This document shows positions 8,508 to 16,706 of a stretch of DNA of 44,277 nucleotides, in pieces. The first letter of the stretch is position 1. Every line of letters starts with the position of its first letter. Position numbers and translations under genes: made by a program. Below the pieces are notes generated by a model. That model did not search any database. It had not been told where the DNA came from and saw only the letters and a program-made list of their open reading frames with translations. Location of the stretch: NCBI GenBank assembly GCA_018303125.1, contig JAGVYS010000006.1, positions 1 through 44,277 of the forward strand, written 5' to 3'. This DNA comes from Candidatus Woesearchaeota archaeon. GTDB taxonomy: Archaea > Nanobdellota > Nanobdellia > Woesearchaeales > WJIZ01.

Positions 8508-8530
8508 ATGCAGTCCTCTTATTCACCAGG

Positions 8531-9844
8531 ATGTATGATATAGTGATTGGCAGGAGCAAGGAAGAAATTGAAAAGTATGGAACAAAAGGAACTATACTTC
8601 TTGGAAAGCATTATGTGAAGATGGGCCAGACAACCTCATTATCCAATGAGATTTACCTTGATGTCATGTCCAGCCATGTTGTTTTCATATGCGGAAAGCG
8701 AGGCTCAGGAAAGAGCTACACAATGGGAGTAATAGCAGAAGGGATAAGCGACCTCCCTGAAGAAATAAAGGGCAACATATCTGTTGTGTTGCTTGACACA
8801 ATGGGTGTTTACTGGACAATGAAGTACCCTAACAAGAGAGAGGAAAGCGAGCTGAAGGAATGGGGACTCGAGCCTGCCGGGCTTAACATAGTAATATACA
8901 CCCCATCAGGATACTTTGAGAAGCACAAGGAAGAAGGAATACCGACGGACTTCCCATTTTCCCTGAAACCCAGCGAGCTGTCACCTAGCGACTGGTGCAC
9001 CAGCTTTGACATGGACATTAATTCTGACATAGGCTCGGTCATAGACAGGATTATAAATGACCTGCAGGAGGAAGGCACTGATTATGACATAGATGCAATA
9101 ATCTCAAGAATACGCGATTCTGGCTCTTCAACTGGAATTAAGGAAGCTGCATGCAACAGGTTCCTTGCAGCCAAAAAATGGGGGCTCTTTGATTCAAAAG
9201 GCACCCCGATACATGACCTAATCAAGGGAGGCCAGGTCACTGTGCTTGACGTCAGCTGCTATGCCTCAACAGCAGGAGCTTCCCATATAAGGGCATTAGT
9301 AATAGGGATTGTAAGCCAGAAGATATTTCTTGACAGGATGATTGCGAGGAAAAAAGAGGAGCACGAAGCCATAAGGAGTGAAAGCTCACTGATTTACCAC
9401 GAGGGAGGATTGAGGAGGGAGCCTCTTGTATGGCTGGTAGTCGATGAAGCGCATGAGTTTCTGCCGAATGAAGGGAAAACAACGGCTACTTTGCCGCTTG
9501 TTACTTTGCTTCGTGAGGGAAGGCAGCCGGGCATATCCCTTATTCTTGCCAGCCAGCAGCCAGGAAAAATACATACTGATGTGATGACCCAATCTGACAT
9601 AGTCATAGCGCACCACATAACTGCAAATATAGACGTGTCTGCCCTGGGCATGCTGATGCAGAGCTACATGAGAGAAGGCTTGGACAAATACCTGAATAAT
9701 CTGCCAAGCACAAAGGGTTCTGCCATAGCATTCGATGACAACAACGAGAAGATGTACCCAATGATGATAAGGCCGAGGATAACATGGCATGGAGGCTCAT
9801 CGCCAAAAGCGTACATCACAGAAAAGAAGGTATTTGATTTCTAA
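8531..9844 (+). CDS. HerA-like (DUF87/COG0433) hexameric ATPase
   Basis: I start the protein at MYDIVIGRSKEE (437 residues) because of the TATA box 28 bases upstream; the ORF track's TTG start adds 20 doubtful residues. It has Walker A CGKRGSGKSY (about 55-64), Walker B WLVVDEAHEFLP (about 301-312) and a sensor-like LASQQPGKI, all typical of FtsK/HerA translocases. HerA with NurA resects DNA ends in archaea. Here no nurA, mre11 or rad50 is adjacent, so this may be a HerA paralogue with another role. Its end overlaps the convergent small membrane gene by 4 bases. Confidence 0.85.
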   Translation: MYDIVIGRSKEEIEKYGTKGTILLGKHYVKMGQTTSLSNEIYLDVMSSHVVFICGKRGSGKSYTMGVIAEGISDLPEEIKGNISVVLLDTMGVYWTMKYPNKREESELKEWGLEPAGLNIVIYTPSGYFEKHKEEGIPTDFPFSLKPSELSPSDWCTSFDMDINSDIGSVIDRIINDLQEEGTDYDIDAIISRIRDSGSSTGIKEAACNRFLAAKKWGLFDSKGTPIHDLIKGGQVTVLDVSCYASTAGASHIRALVIGIVSQKIFLDRMIARKKEEHEAIRSESSLIYHEGGLRREPLVWLVVDEAHEFLPNEGKTTATLPLVTLLREGRQPGISLILASQQPGKIHTDVMTQSDIVIAHHITANIDVSALGMLMQSYMREGLDKYLNNLPSTKGSAIAFDDNNEKMYPMMIRPRITWHGGSSPKAYITEKKVFDF

Positions 9845-10059
9845 ATTATTTTTTTCCTTTCCTTTTTTACATCAAAATGTGATTCTATCGGTGCATATGC
9901 CATAGATATAAGCGCGGCAACAAGCATAAGCACAAAAAAGAGGAGGAAAGCAAAGCCGAACGACCTTGACTTAGGATATACGTAAAAGACAGAGATAATT
10001 GCTCCAACAAGGCTAGTAAGCATAAAGCCTGACGAAAGGTGCACAACTTTGTATAGCAT
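9841..10059 (-). CDS. Small two-TM membrane protein, unknown
   Basis: This is a 72-residue hypothetical starting MLYKVVHLSSG. It has two hydrophobic segments, one around the GFMLTSLVGAIISVFYVY stretch and one around the FAFLLFFVLMLVAALISM stretch, and a basic tail. I chose the ATG at 10059 because GAGGATAGG precedes it and it lies just after trpS stops. The track start at 10140 would overlap trpS by 68 bases. It is probably co-transcribed with trpS. No family is recognised. Confidence 0.55.
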   Translation of the reverse strand: MLYKVVHLSSGFMLTSLVGAIISVFYVYPKSRSFGFAFLLFFVLMLVAALISMAYAPIESHFDVKKERKKII

Positions 10060-10072
10060 CTTTATCCTATCC

Positions 10073-11194
10073 TCATACTTTGAATATAAATTTATCGATA
10101 TTTTTTCTTGCCTTTTCCCTGCTTTGTTGGTGCTTTGCAAGGAATGAATTCAATTTTTCTATGAGCAGTGCCTTGAGCTCACCTGAAAGCATCCTGCCCT
10201 TCCTGTAAGCTTCGTATATTTCTTCAAGCTTCCTGTCATCTTCCTCAAGGAAAGTCAGCCAGATGTAAGAAACATCGATGTCAGGATTCCCACCTAGTTT
10301 CCTATGCTCTTCTAGAGTAGCCTGGCCTCCTGAGAATGCATACTTGTTGATTTTGCTCTTGACTGTTTTTGCATCATCGGTCGTGAATATAGTCGCATTA
10401 TCGCCTGATGAGCTTGACATCTTGCCGTCAGAATCCATGCCTCCGAGGCCTGGCAGAAACCTGCATTGTATAGATGCTGGCTTGTAATAACCTATCTTGG
10501 ATATGACATCTCTGGTTACCCTGAAATGAGGGTCCTGGTCGATTGCGTGCGGTATAAGGCAAGGCATCTTCTTCTTATGCAGGACAGATGGCAGGAAGGA
10601 TGGAACAGCTTGCATTGCTGTATAGAATATTGCACCTATGTTCTGCTCGTTTGTGAAGCCAAATGATGATTTTACAGTAGAAAAAGTTATCTTTTTTGAT
10701 ACCTTGAGAGCTTCCTTGTACATGATGCCTGCATGCTTTGTGTCAATAAGGAAAAATGTCTTTCCCGGCTTAAAGCCAAGTGCAATGACATCAAGCATAT
10801 TCTCATATGTGTATTTCTCAGTTTCTTCCAGTGTCAAATCATCCCTGAAAAGGAATTTCTCCTCATCCGGGAACTGGAACCAGAGTTCTACATCAAAAAC
10901 ATCCTGGAGCCATTTAGTGAGCATCCATGGGATTAAATGACCAATATGAGTGTTGCCTGAAGGTGCCCTTCCTGTGTATAGAAAGAATTCGTTTCCTTTT
11001 TCATATTGGTCAAGGATAAAGTCTAAGTCCCTATGCGCAAAGAATATTTTCCTCCTTACAAGGCAATGCAGATTTTTTGAATGCCTCTCAAGCCTCTTAA
11101 TGAGGGCATCGTCTATCCTTGAAACGCCAAATTCCTTGATAAGCTTATCATAGTCTACATTCCCTTTTACTTCCCATGGAGTTATTGTAGTCAT
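10073..11194 (-). CDS. trpS: Tryptophanyl-tRNA synthetase (archaeal/eukaryotic type)
   Basis: This class Ic synthetase charges tRNA-Trp. The HIGH-type signature is PSGNTHIGH (about 78-86) and the KMSKS-type signature is GKMSSSSGDNA. The N-terminal extension of about 65 residues and the overall 373-residue length match the archaeal/eukaryotic rather than the shorter bacterial form. It begins one base after rpe ends and lies downstream of the trp operon, placing tryptophan synthesis and its charging enzyme side by side. Confidence 0.95.
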   Translation of the reverse strand: MTTITPWEVKGNVDYDKLIKEFGVSRIDDALIKRLERHSKNLHCLVRRKIFFAHRDLDFILDQYEKGNEFFLYTGRAPSGNTHIGHLIPWMLTKWLQDVFDVELWFQFPDEEKFLFRDDLTLEETEKYTYENMLDVIALGFKPGKTFFLIDTKHAGIMYKEALKVSKKITFSTVKSSFGFTNEQNIGAIFYTAMQAVPSFLPSVLHKKKMPCLIPHAIDQDPHFRVTRDVISKIGYYKPASIQCRFLPGLGGMDSDGKMSSSSGDNATIFTTDDAKTVKSKINKYAFSGGQATLEEHRKLGGNPDIDVSYIWLTFLEEDDRKLEEIYEAYRKGRMLSGELKALLIEKLNSFLAKHQQSREKARKNIDKFIFKV

Positions 11195-11195
11195 A

Positions 11196-11843
11196 TCAGC
11201 AAATCGCTTCCCTTAGCTCTTTAATTGCTTTCACCCTGTCTTGATTATTAAATATTGCGGAAGCTGCGACGATAACATTTGCGCCTGCATCAACTGCCTT
11301 TTTAATCGTTTTAGGATTTATGCCGCCGTCTATTTCTATGTCAAGCCTTGGCTTCATCTTCCTTAGCTTCCTGATTTTCTTAAGCACTTCTGGAATAAAT
11401 TTCTGCCCGGAATAGCCTGGATAGACAGACATTATTAGAACCATGTCAAGCCCGTTAAGGTATGGAAAAACTGCTTCGAGAGGAGTGTCAGGCTTTACTG
11501 CTATGGATGCCTTTGCACCAAGTTTTTTTATCAGATTGATGCATTCATCTATATTGTCATCGCATTCTATATGGATAGATACAATCTTGCCTCCTGAATC
11601 AACAAATTTCTCTATGTATCCGTCCCTCATAGGGTGCTTCACCATAAGATGTATGTCCTTTGGAAGGCCCGATTTCACTTTTTTTATTTCTGAAGGAGAG
11701 AAAGTAACAGGCGGGACAAATTTGCCATCCATTATATCCACATGGATTATATCTGAATAAGGCTCTATCTGACTTACCTCTTTCTGGAGCATCTTCCTAT
11801 CCGCCGATAATATAGAAGGTGCGAGCTTCATGATTGCTGACAT
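11196..11843 (-). CDS. rpe: Ribulose-phosphate 3-epimerase
   Basis: This TIM-barrel enzyme interconverts ribulose-5-P and xylulose-5-P. It shows APSILSAD, HVDIMDGKFVP (metal His/Asp), IHLMVKHP, the phosphate loop SVYPGYSGQKF and EIDGGI. The usual loop reads VNPGFGGQ, so this copy is slightly divergent. At 215 residues it is complete. A TATA box (CCTTATAAAA on the plus strand, about 11866-11875) is about 27 bases upstream of the first ATG; a second ATG four codons later is possible. It likely shares a transcript with trpS. Rpe is patchy in archaea and may be acquired. Confidence 0.9.
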   Translation of the reverse strand: MSAIMKLAPSILSADRKMLQKEVSQIEPYSDIIHVDIMDGKFVPPVTFSPSEIKKVKSGLPKDIHLMVKHPMRDGYIEKFVDSGGKIVSIHIECDDNIDECINLIKKLGAKASIAVKPDTPLEAVFPYLNGLDMVLIMSVYPGYSGQKFIPEVLKKIRKLRKMKPRLDIEIDGGINPKTIKKAVDAGANVIVAASAIFNNQDRVKAIKELREAIC

Positions 11844-11928
11844 AGTGCATGGATTTTTAAAGATTCCTTATAAAAACTTAATCTATGATTTCATTTACCA
11901 TTCCAGAAGCATCTGCCTAAACTGGTTC

Positions 11929-12678
11929 TTAATCCAGCGATAGTGATTTTATGAATTTCCTGACCTTCTCTAAAGGAGGATTTTTCGCCTTTATCATTTT
12001 AACAATGGCAGAGCCGCATATTGCACCATCAGCTCCCATTTCAATGACCTGCTTCACATGCTGCCTGCTTGATATTCCGAAGCCTACATAAACAGGAAGA
12101 TTAATGCTGCTTTTCGTCTTTTTTATCAGGCCAGCGACTTCCTTGCTTATGCTTTTCCTTATGCCTGTTGTTCCCCTTACTGTAACGAGATAGATGTAAC
12201 CTGATGCGTGCTTGCTTATCTCTGCAAGCCTTTTTGAGGAGGTTGAAGGAGCAACCATGAAAACCTGATAAATCTTGTTCTTTTTTGATTCTGCAAGAAG
12301 CTCTCCAATTTCCTCCAAGGGGCAATCAGGGCAAAGAACAGCATCTATGCCAAGAGTTTTGCACTTATTGTAAAACTTAGCTATACCATACCTAAATACC
12401 ATGTTCATGCTGACCATGATGCTTATGGGAATGTCAGAATGCTTCCTTAACTCCTTTAGCAGCATGAAGGATTTTTCTGTTGTTATGCCTGAGCTTAAGG
12501 CCCTGTAATTCGCAGCCTGGATTATAGGGCCGTCTGCTATAGGGTCTGAAAATGCGAAGCCGAGCTCAAGCGCATTGGCGCCTGATTCTGCTGCAATTCT
12601 TAACAGCTTGAGAGAGGTAGAATAATTGGGGTCGCCCAGCACAAGAAAAGGCATTACAAAGTTAGAGCCGAATCTCAT
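11929..12678 (-). CDS. trpA: Tryptophan synthase alpha subunit
   Basis: It cleaves indole-3-glycerol phosphate to indole and glyceraldehyde-3-P. The catalytic acids are in LELGFAFSDPIADGP (Glu38, Asp49). The phosphate-binding loops are near GFGISSRQHV and GADGAICGSAIV. At 249 residues it is slightly short for TrpA, with a trimmed N terminus (MRFGSNFVMPFLVLGDP). It overlaps trpB by 4 bases and is the last gene of the trp operon. Confidence 0.95.
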   Translation of the reverse strand: MRFGSNFVMPFLVLGDPNYSTSLKLLRIAAESGANALELGFAFSDPIADGPIIQAANYRALSSGITTEKSFMLLKELRKHSDIPISIMVSMNMVFRYGIAKFYNKCKTLGIDAVLCPDCPLEEIGELLAESKKNKIYQVFMVAPSTSSKRLAEISKHASGYIYLVTVRGTTGIRKSISKEVAGLIKKTKSSINLPVYVGFGISSRQHVKQVIEMGADGAICGSAIVKMIKAKNPPLEKVRKFIKSLSLD

Positions 12679-13832
12679 TTTCCAAAAGACAGTACCTGAT
12701 TAATGTCCTTGTCACCCCTCCCTGAAAGGCTTATTAGCAAAATATCGTTACTTGAAAACATTTTCCTGTTCCTCAGGACAAATGCTATTGCATGTGATGA
12801 TTCAAGAGCTGGAAAAATGCCTTCTTTCCTTGAAAGATAATGGAACGCATGCAGGGCTTCTTTGTCAGTTGCACTCGTGTACATGGCCCTTTTGCTTTCC
12901 TTCAGGAAGCTGTGCACAGGCCCAACACCCGGGTAATCAAGACCTGCTGATATGCTATGCGCTTCCTCTATCTGGCCGTCCTTGTTTTGCAAGACATATG
13001 ACTTGCTACCCTGGAATATACCTACTTCGCCCTGTGAAAGAGTCTTTCCGTGCTTCTTTCCATTGCCTCCTGCTTCTACGCCTATAAGCCTGACCTTGTC
13101 CCTGAGAAAAGCGTCAAAAATACCTATTGCGTTTGAGCCTCCGCCGACGCAGGCGATTACATGTGTTGGCAGCCTGCCTTCCCTTGCGAGAATTTGCCTC
13201 CTTGCCTCGTTGCCTATGACTTTCTGGAAATGCTGAACCATCATTGGATAAGGATGTGGACCAACAACACTACCAAGAACATAATAGCAAGTGTCTACTC
13301 TTCCAAGAAAATACCTGAGCGCTGCATTTACAGCATCCTTCAAAGTCTGTGAGCCTGCTGTTACTGGAACTACTTCTGCGCCGCAAAGCTGCATCCTGTA
13401 GACATTGGGCTTCTGGCGCTCTATGTCCTTGGCACCCATAAAAACCTTAAGTGAAAGGCCGAAAAGAGCGCATACTACCGCTGTTGCGACGCCATGTTGG
13501 CCTGCGCCTGTTTCTGCTATAATCTCTTTCTTCCCCATCTGCTTTGCAAGCATCACCTGGCCAAGAGTGTTGTTTATCTTATGCGCACCTGTATGCAGCA
13601 AATCTTCCCTCTTGAAATAAACTTTGCAGCCTATGTCCCTGGAAAAGTTCTCAGCTAAATAGAGAGGAGATGGCCTGCCAGCATAGTCTCGAAGCAAACC
13701 AGATAGCTTATTGTTGAAATTCCTATCTTTCCTGCACCTTATGAATGCCTTTTCAACATCTTCCATTGCAGCTACCATCATTTCCGGAATATAGATTCCG
13801 CCGAATGCCCCGAATTTTGTCCTGAGCTTCAT
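12675..13832 (-). CDS. trpB: Tryptophan synthase beta subunit (TrpB1 type)
   Basis: This PLP enzyme joins indole with serine. The Schiff-base lysine is Lys85 in HTGAHKINN, the catalytic glutamate lies in AETGAGQHG, and the PLP phosphate loop is GGGSNAIG. At 385 residues, with the N-terminal FGAFGGIYIPE segment, it is the classical TrpB1 that pairs with TrpA rather than the longer TrpB2. It overlaps trpCF upstream and trpA downstream, each by 4 bases. Confidence 0.96.
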   Translation of the reverse strand: MKLRTKFGAFGGIYIPEMMVAAMEDVEKAFIRCRKDRNFNNKLSGLLRDYAGRPSPLYLAENFSRDIGCKVYFKREDLLHTGAHKINNTLGQVMLAKQMGKKEIIAETGAGQHGVATAVVCALFGLSLKVFMGAKDIERQKPNVYRMQLCGAEVVPVTAGSQTLKDAVNAALRYFLGRVDTCYYVLGSVVGPHPYPMMVQHFQKVIGNEARRQILAREGRLPTHVIACVGGGSNAIGIFDAFLRDKVRLIGVEAGGNGKKHGKTLSQGEVGIFQGSKSYVLQNKDGQIEEAHSISAGLDYPGVGPVHSFLKESKRAMYTSATDKEALHAFHYLSRKEGIFPALESSHAIAFVLRNRKMFSSNDILLISLSGRGDKDINQVLSFGK

Positions 13833-15160
13833 GCTACAACGGCCTCAATGAAGGCCTTCACCTTCCTGCCGTCTTTTATGCCGGGTGATTTTTCCACTCC
13901 AGATGCAGTATCCACACCATAAGGATGTAGTTTAAGTGCTTGTGAAACATTTTTCTGCGTCAGACCGCCAGCAATGATTATTTTTCCGCTCTGCCCTTTG
14001 AGAAAGGATGGGTTGAATGACTTTCCTGAACCGCCGTGCCTAGCTGATTTTGTATCATAAAGAGTGATATATTCCTTTTGAAAAGGAGTTTCTATGCCAT
14101 TTTCCCCGACTTTCCTTACATGAATTACCGGCCTGATATACTTACCCTTGATGTAATTGCCATGTAGCTGTATGAAATCTATGCCTGTTGATTCAGCCAT
14201 GCTGTTTATCCCCTCTACCGTACCATCAACAAAAACGCCAACGCTTTGCACTGAAAGTGGAAGAGAGCTTATTATTTCTTTTGCTTTTGCTGTGCTTATA
14301 TTTCTCTCTGAGAGATTATAGAAATTAAATCCTAGCAAATCTGCGCCATGCCCTATTGCCATTTTTGCATCTTCCATGGAAGTTATGCCACATATCTTTA
14401 CCTTGCACCTATGCATGGAAGACAATGATGCAGTTATGTTTCCTGATTTCATGAGGAAACTACCTATAAGGACTGCATTTGAATTAACATCAAGTATGTC
14501 TTTCCTGCTTGAGAATCCTGATTCTGAAACAACAATTATTCCTTTAGGCACGTGTGGAATGAGCTGCTTTGTTATGCTCAGGATGACTTCCATTTTTTCA
14601 GATGAAATGTCCCTGTTGTTTATGCCTATTATTTTCGCGCCGCAGGAAACTGCCTTCTGCAATTCATCTTTTGTATGAACTTCCACCAATGCATCCATGC
14701 CTAGCTTGCCTGTCAGTGAAATCAGGCCAGAAAGTTTTTTTTCAGGCAACAGCTGCGCAATAAGAAGAATTGCGTCTGCGCCATAATACCTTGACTCATA
14801 AACCTGATAATCATCTATTATGAAATCCTTCCTGAGAATCGGTGCCTTGGTATGCTTGGAGACTTCTTTTATATATGAAACATCGCCCTTAAAAAATTCC
14901 CTGTCAGTAAGCACAGATATTGCATTTGCGTAGGAATCATATGCTTCTGCAACTTCCTTTACTGTCCTGCCCCTTACTTCCTTCATTGAAGGAGAGGCAA
15001 ATTTTATCTCGGCAATTATGTTGTTCCTGCCCTTAAGGCACCTGTAAAAATTATGGCTTGCATTGGTTAATTTTTTTCTCATGGTGCTCAATTTAAGGCT
15101 AGCTTTTCTCTTGGCTATCTCTTTCCTCTTTGCTTCCACGATTTTCTCAAGTATGCTCAT
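13829..15160 (-). CDS. trpCF: Fused indole-3-glycerol-phosphate synthase / phosphoribosylanthranilate isomerase
   Basis: This 443-residue bifunctional protein catalyses two consecutive steps. Residues 1-248 are IGPS, with EIKFASPS (Glu51, Lys53), LRKDF (Lys111), LVEVH (Glu160), INNRD (Asn181) and SESG (Glu213). Residues from about 252 are PRAI, starting KVKICGIT (Cys257) and ending with AGGLTQKNV and GVDTASGVE, whose Asp is the general acid. TrpC-TrpF fusions are well known in enteric bacteria, whereas most archaea carry separate genes. It overlaps trpD and trpB by 4 bases each. Confidence 0.95.
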   Translation of the reverse strand: MSILEKIVEAKRKEIAKRKASLKLSTMRKKLTNASHNFYRCLKGRNNIIAEIKFASPSMKEVRGRTVKEVAEAYDSYANAISVLTDREFFKGDVSYIKEVSKHTKAPILRKDFIIDDYQVYESRYYGADAILLIAQLLPEKKLSGLISLTGKLGMDALVEVHTKDELQKAVSCGAKIIGINNRDISSEKMEVILSITKQLIPHVPKGIIVVSESGFSSRKDILDVNSNAVLIGSFLMKSGNITASLSSMHRCKVKICGITSMEDAKMAIGHGADLLGFNFYNLSERNISTAKAKEIISSLPLSVQSVGVFVDGTVEGINSMAESTGIDFIQLHGNYIKGKYIRPVIHVRKVGENGIETPFQKEYITLYDTKSARHGGSGKSFNPSFLKGQSGKIIIAGGLTQKNVSQALKLHPYGVDTASGVEKSPGIKDGRKVKAFIEAVVA

Positions 15161-16140
15161 AGCTTGCGCATCTCCTCCAAAACTTTTTTAGCCCTGCCAG
15201 ATGAGATTGATTGCCTTGCCAGAGATATTCCGTCTTCAATGCTCTTGACCTTTCCTGCTATCTTCAATGCGGCTGCTGAATTAATGATAACTATGTCAGA
15301 GCAAGGAGATGCCTTGCCATTGAGTATGCTTACTATGACTTCTGCACTCTCCTTGGCACTGGATACTAATAAATTCTTTTTTTGGGAAAATTGTATGCCG
15401 TATTTCCTTGGGTCAAAGTCAGAGTAAGAAATTTTCCCTTTCTCTATTTCTGCTACTTTGGATATTCCTGATACGGCAATCTCATCCAAGCCATCTCCAT
15501 GGACGACCATGCTTCTCTCTGTCCCGAGAATTGAAAGGGCATTTGCCACTATGTCAACTGCCTCATTGTCGAATACGCCCACTACCTGCCTCTTCACTCT
15601 CGCAGGATTCATCAATGGACCGAGCATGTTGAATATAGTCCTAACACCAAGCTCCTTCCTTAGTGGGCCTACATTCTTCATTATAGGATGGTATGAAGGG
15701 GCAAAAAGCAATGCTATTCCTGCCTTGGAAAAAGAATCTTTGGGATTCTCAGCGCATTTCCCTATACCGAGCTCATCAATAACATCAAAACTTCCTGAAC
15801 TTGAGGATACTGCCCTGTTGCCGTGCTTTGCTACTTTGACTCCTGCGCCTGCTATGACGAACATTGCCGCAGTTGATATGTTGAATGTGCCGCTCTTGTC
15901 CCCTCCTGTGCCACAGACATCAATGGCACCTGGCAAATCAATCGTTACAGCCTTTTCCATTATTATTGATGCAAAATGCGCTGCCTCTTCCGGAGCTATA
16001 CCTCTTGCCTGCATTCCGCACAGTATGCCTGCAAGCTGCGCATGACTGAATGAATTTCCTGCTATGGCATTAATTACAGAACTTATGTCCTGCCCTGACA
16101 GCTTATTTCCTGTGACTATTTTTGCCAATATGTCTTTCAT
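15157..16140 (-). CDS. trpD: Anthranilate phosphoribosyltransferase
   Basis: It transfers phosphoribose from PRPP to anthranilate. The PRPP loop is CGTGGDKSGTFNIST, followed by KHGNRAVSSSSGS and the anthranilate-site motif FAPSYHPIMKNVGPLRKELG. At 327 residues it is full length. Its start lies 38 bases inside trpG, an overlap longer than the others in this operon, so reinitiation from trpG is likely. Confidence 0.96.
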   Translation of the reverse strand: MKDILAKIVTGNKLSGQDISSVINAIAGNSFSHAQLAGILCGMQARGIAPEEAAHFASIIMEKAVTIDLPGAIDVCGTGGDKSGTFNISTAAMFVIAGAGVKVAKHGNRAVSSSSGSFDVIDELGIGKCAENPKDSFSKAGIALLFAPSYHPIMKNVGPLRKELGVRTIFNMLGPLMNPARVKRQVVGVFDNEAVDIVANALSILGTERSMVVHGDGLDEIAVSGISKVAEIEKGKISYSDFDPRKYGIQFSQKKNLLVSSAKESAEVIVSILNGKASPCSDIVIINSAAALKIAGKVKSIEDGISLARQSISSGRAKKVLEEMRKL

Positions 16141-16705
16141 AATGCCTCACCACGTTTCTTATAAGCTTGACACCATTGTCATTATGCATCGATAGTATGG
16201 ACTCTGGATGAAACTGCACTGCCTCTATAAGAAGATTCTTATGCCTGGCTGCCATGACTATGTTTCCTGCCATTGCTGATGCTTCAAAGCATGAAGGCAC
16301 AGTATATGTGCCGAGGGAATGGTACCTCGCAAAGCTTGCATTTTTTGGTATGCCTTCAAAGATAGTTTTTGAATCATGCTCTATTTTGGAAGAGGCACCA
16401 TGCACTATCTCCTTTAGGGGAAATATTCTTGTGCCGAAATACTCCATGATTGCCTGGAAGCCTAGGCAGACGCCGAAAATAGGCAGTTCCTTGTGGAAAG
16501 CGTGGTGGATGACGTCAAGATAGTTGCCTGCTTCTCTCGGACCATTAGGGCCTGGCCCGAGAATTATGAAATCTGGCTTCTCCTTTTCTATTACAGAGAG
16601 TGAGCAATCGCTCTTGTACATTACAACAGAACAGCCTGCATTCTGGAAATGAGCTCCAATCATCTGGGCGAATGAATCGTAGTTGTCTATGTAGAGTGCC
16701 TTCAT
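16103..16705 (-). CDS. trpG: Anthranilate synthase glutamine amidotransferase subunit
   Basis: This class I amidotransferase supplies ammonia to TrpE. The nucleophile is Cys80 in FGVCLGFQAI, and the partners are His166 and Glu168 in VQFHPESIL. LGPGPNGP forms the oxyanion region. At 200 residues it is a stand-alone subunit. It starts one base after trpE stops and overlaps trpD by 38 bases. A shared role with p-aminobenzoate synthesis cannot be excluded, but no pab gene is nearby. Confidence 0.94.
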   Translation of the reverse strand: MKALYIDNYDSFAQMIGAHFQNAGCSVVMYKSDCSLSVIEKEKPDFIILGPGPNGPREAGNYLDVIHHAFHKELPIFGVCLGFQAIMEYFGTRIFPLKEIVHGASSKIEHDSKTIFEGIPKNASFARYHSLGTYTVPSCFEASAMAGNIVMAARHKNLLIEAVQFHPESILSMHNDNGVKLIRNVVRHYERHIGKNSHRK

Positions 16706-16706
16706 C

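Noticed and set aside
9252-9806. Several minus-strand ORFs under the HerA-like gene
   Set aside because: Shadow frames of a strongly conserved ATPase gene. Unrelated low-complexity translations.
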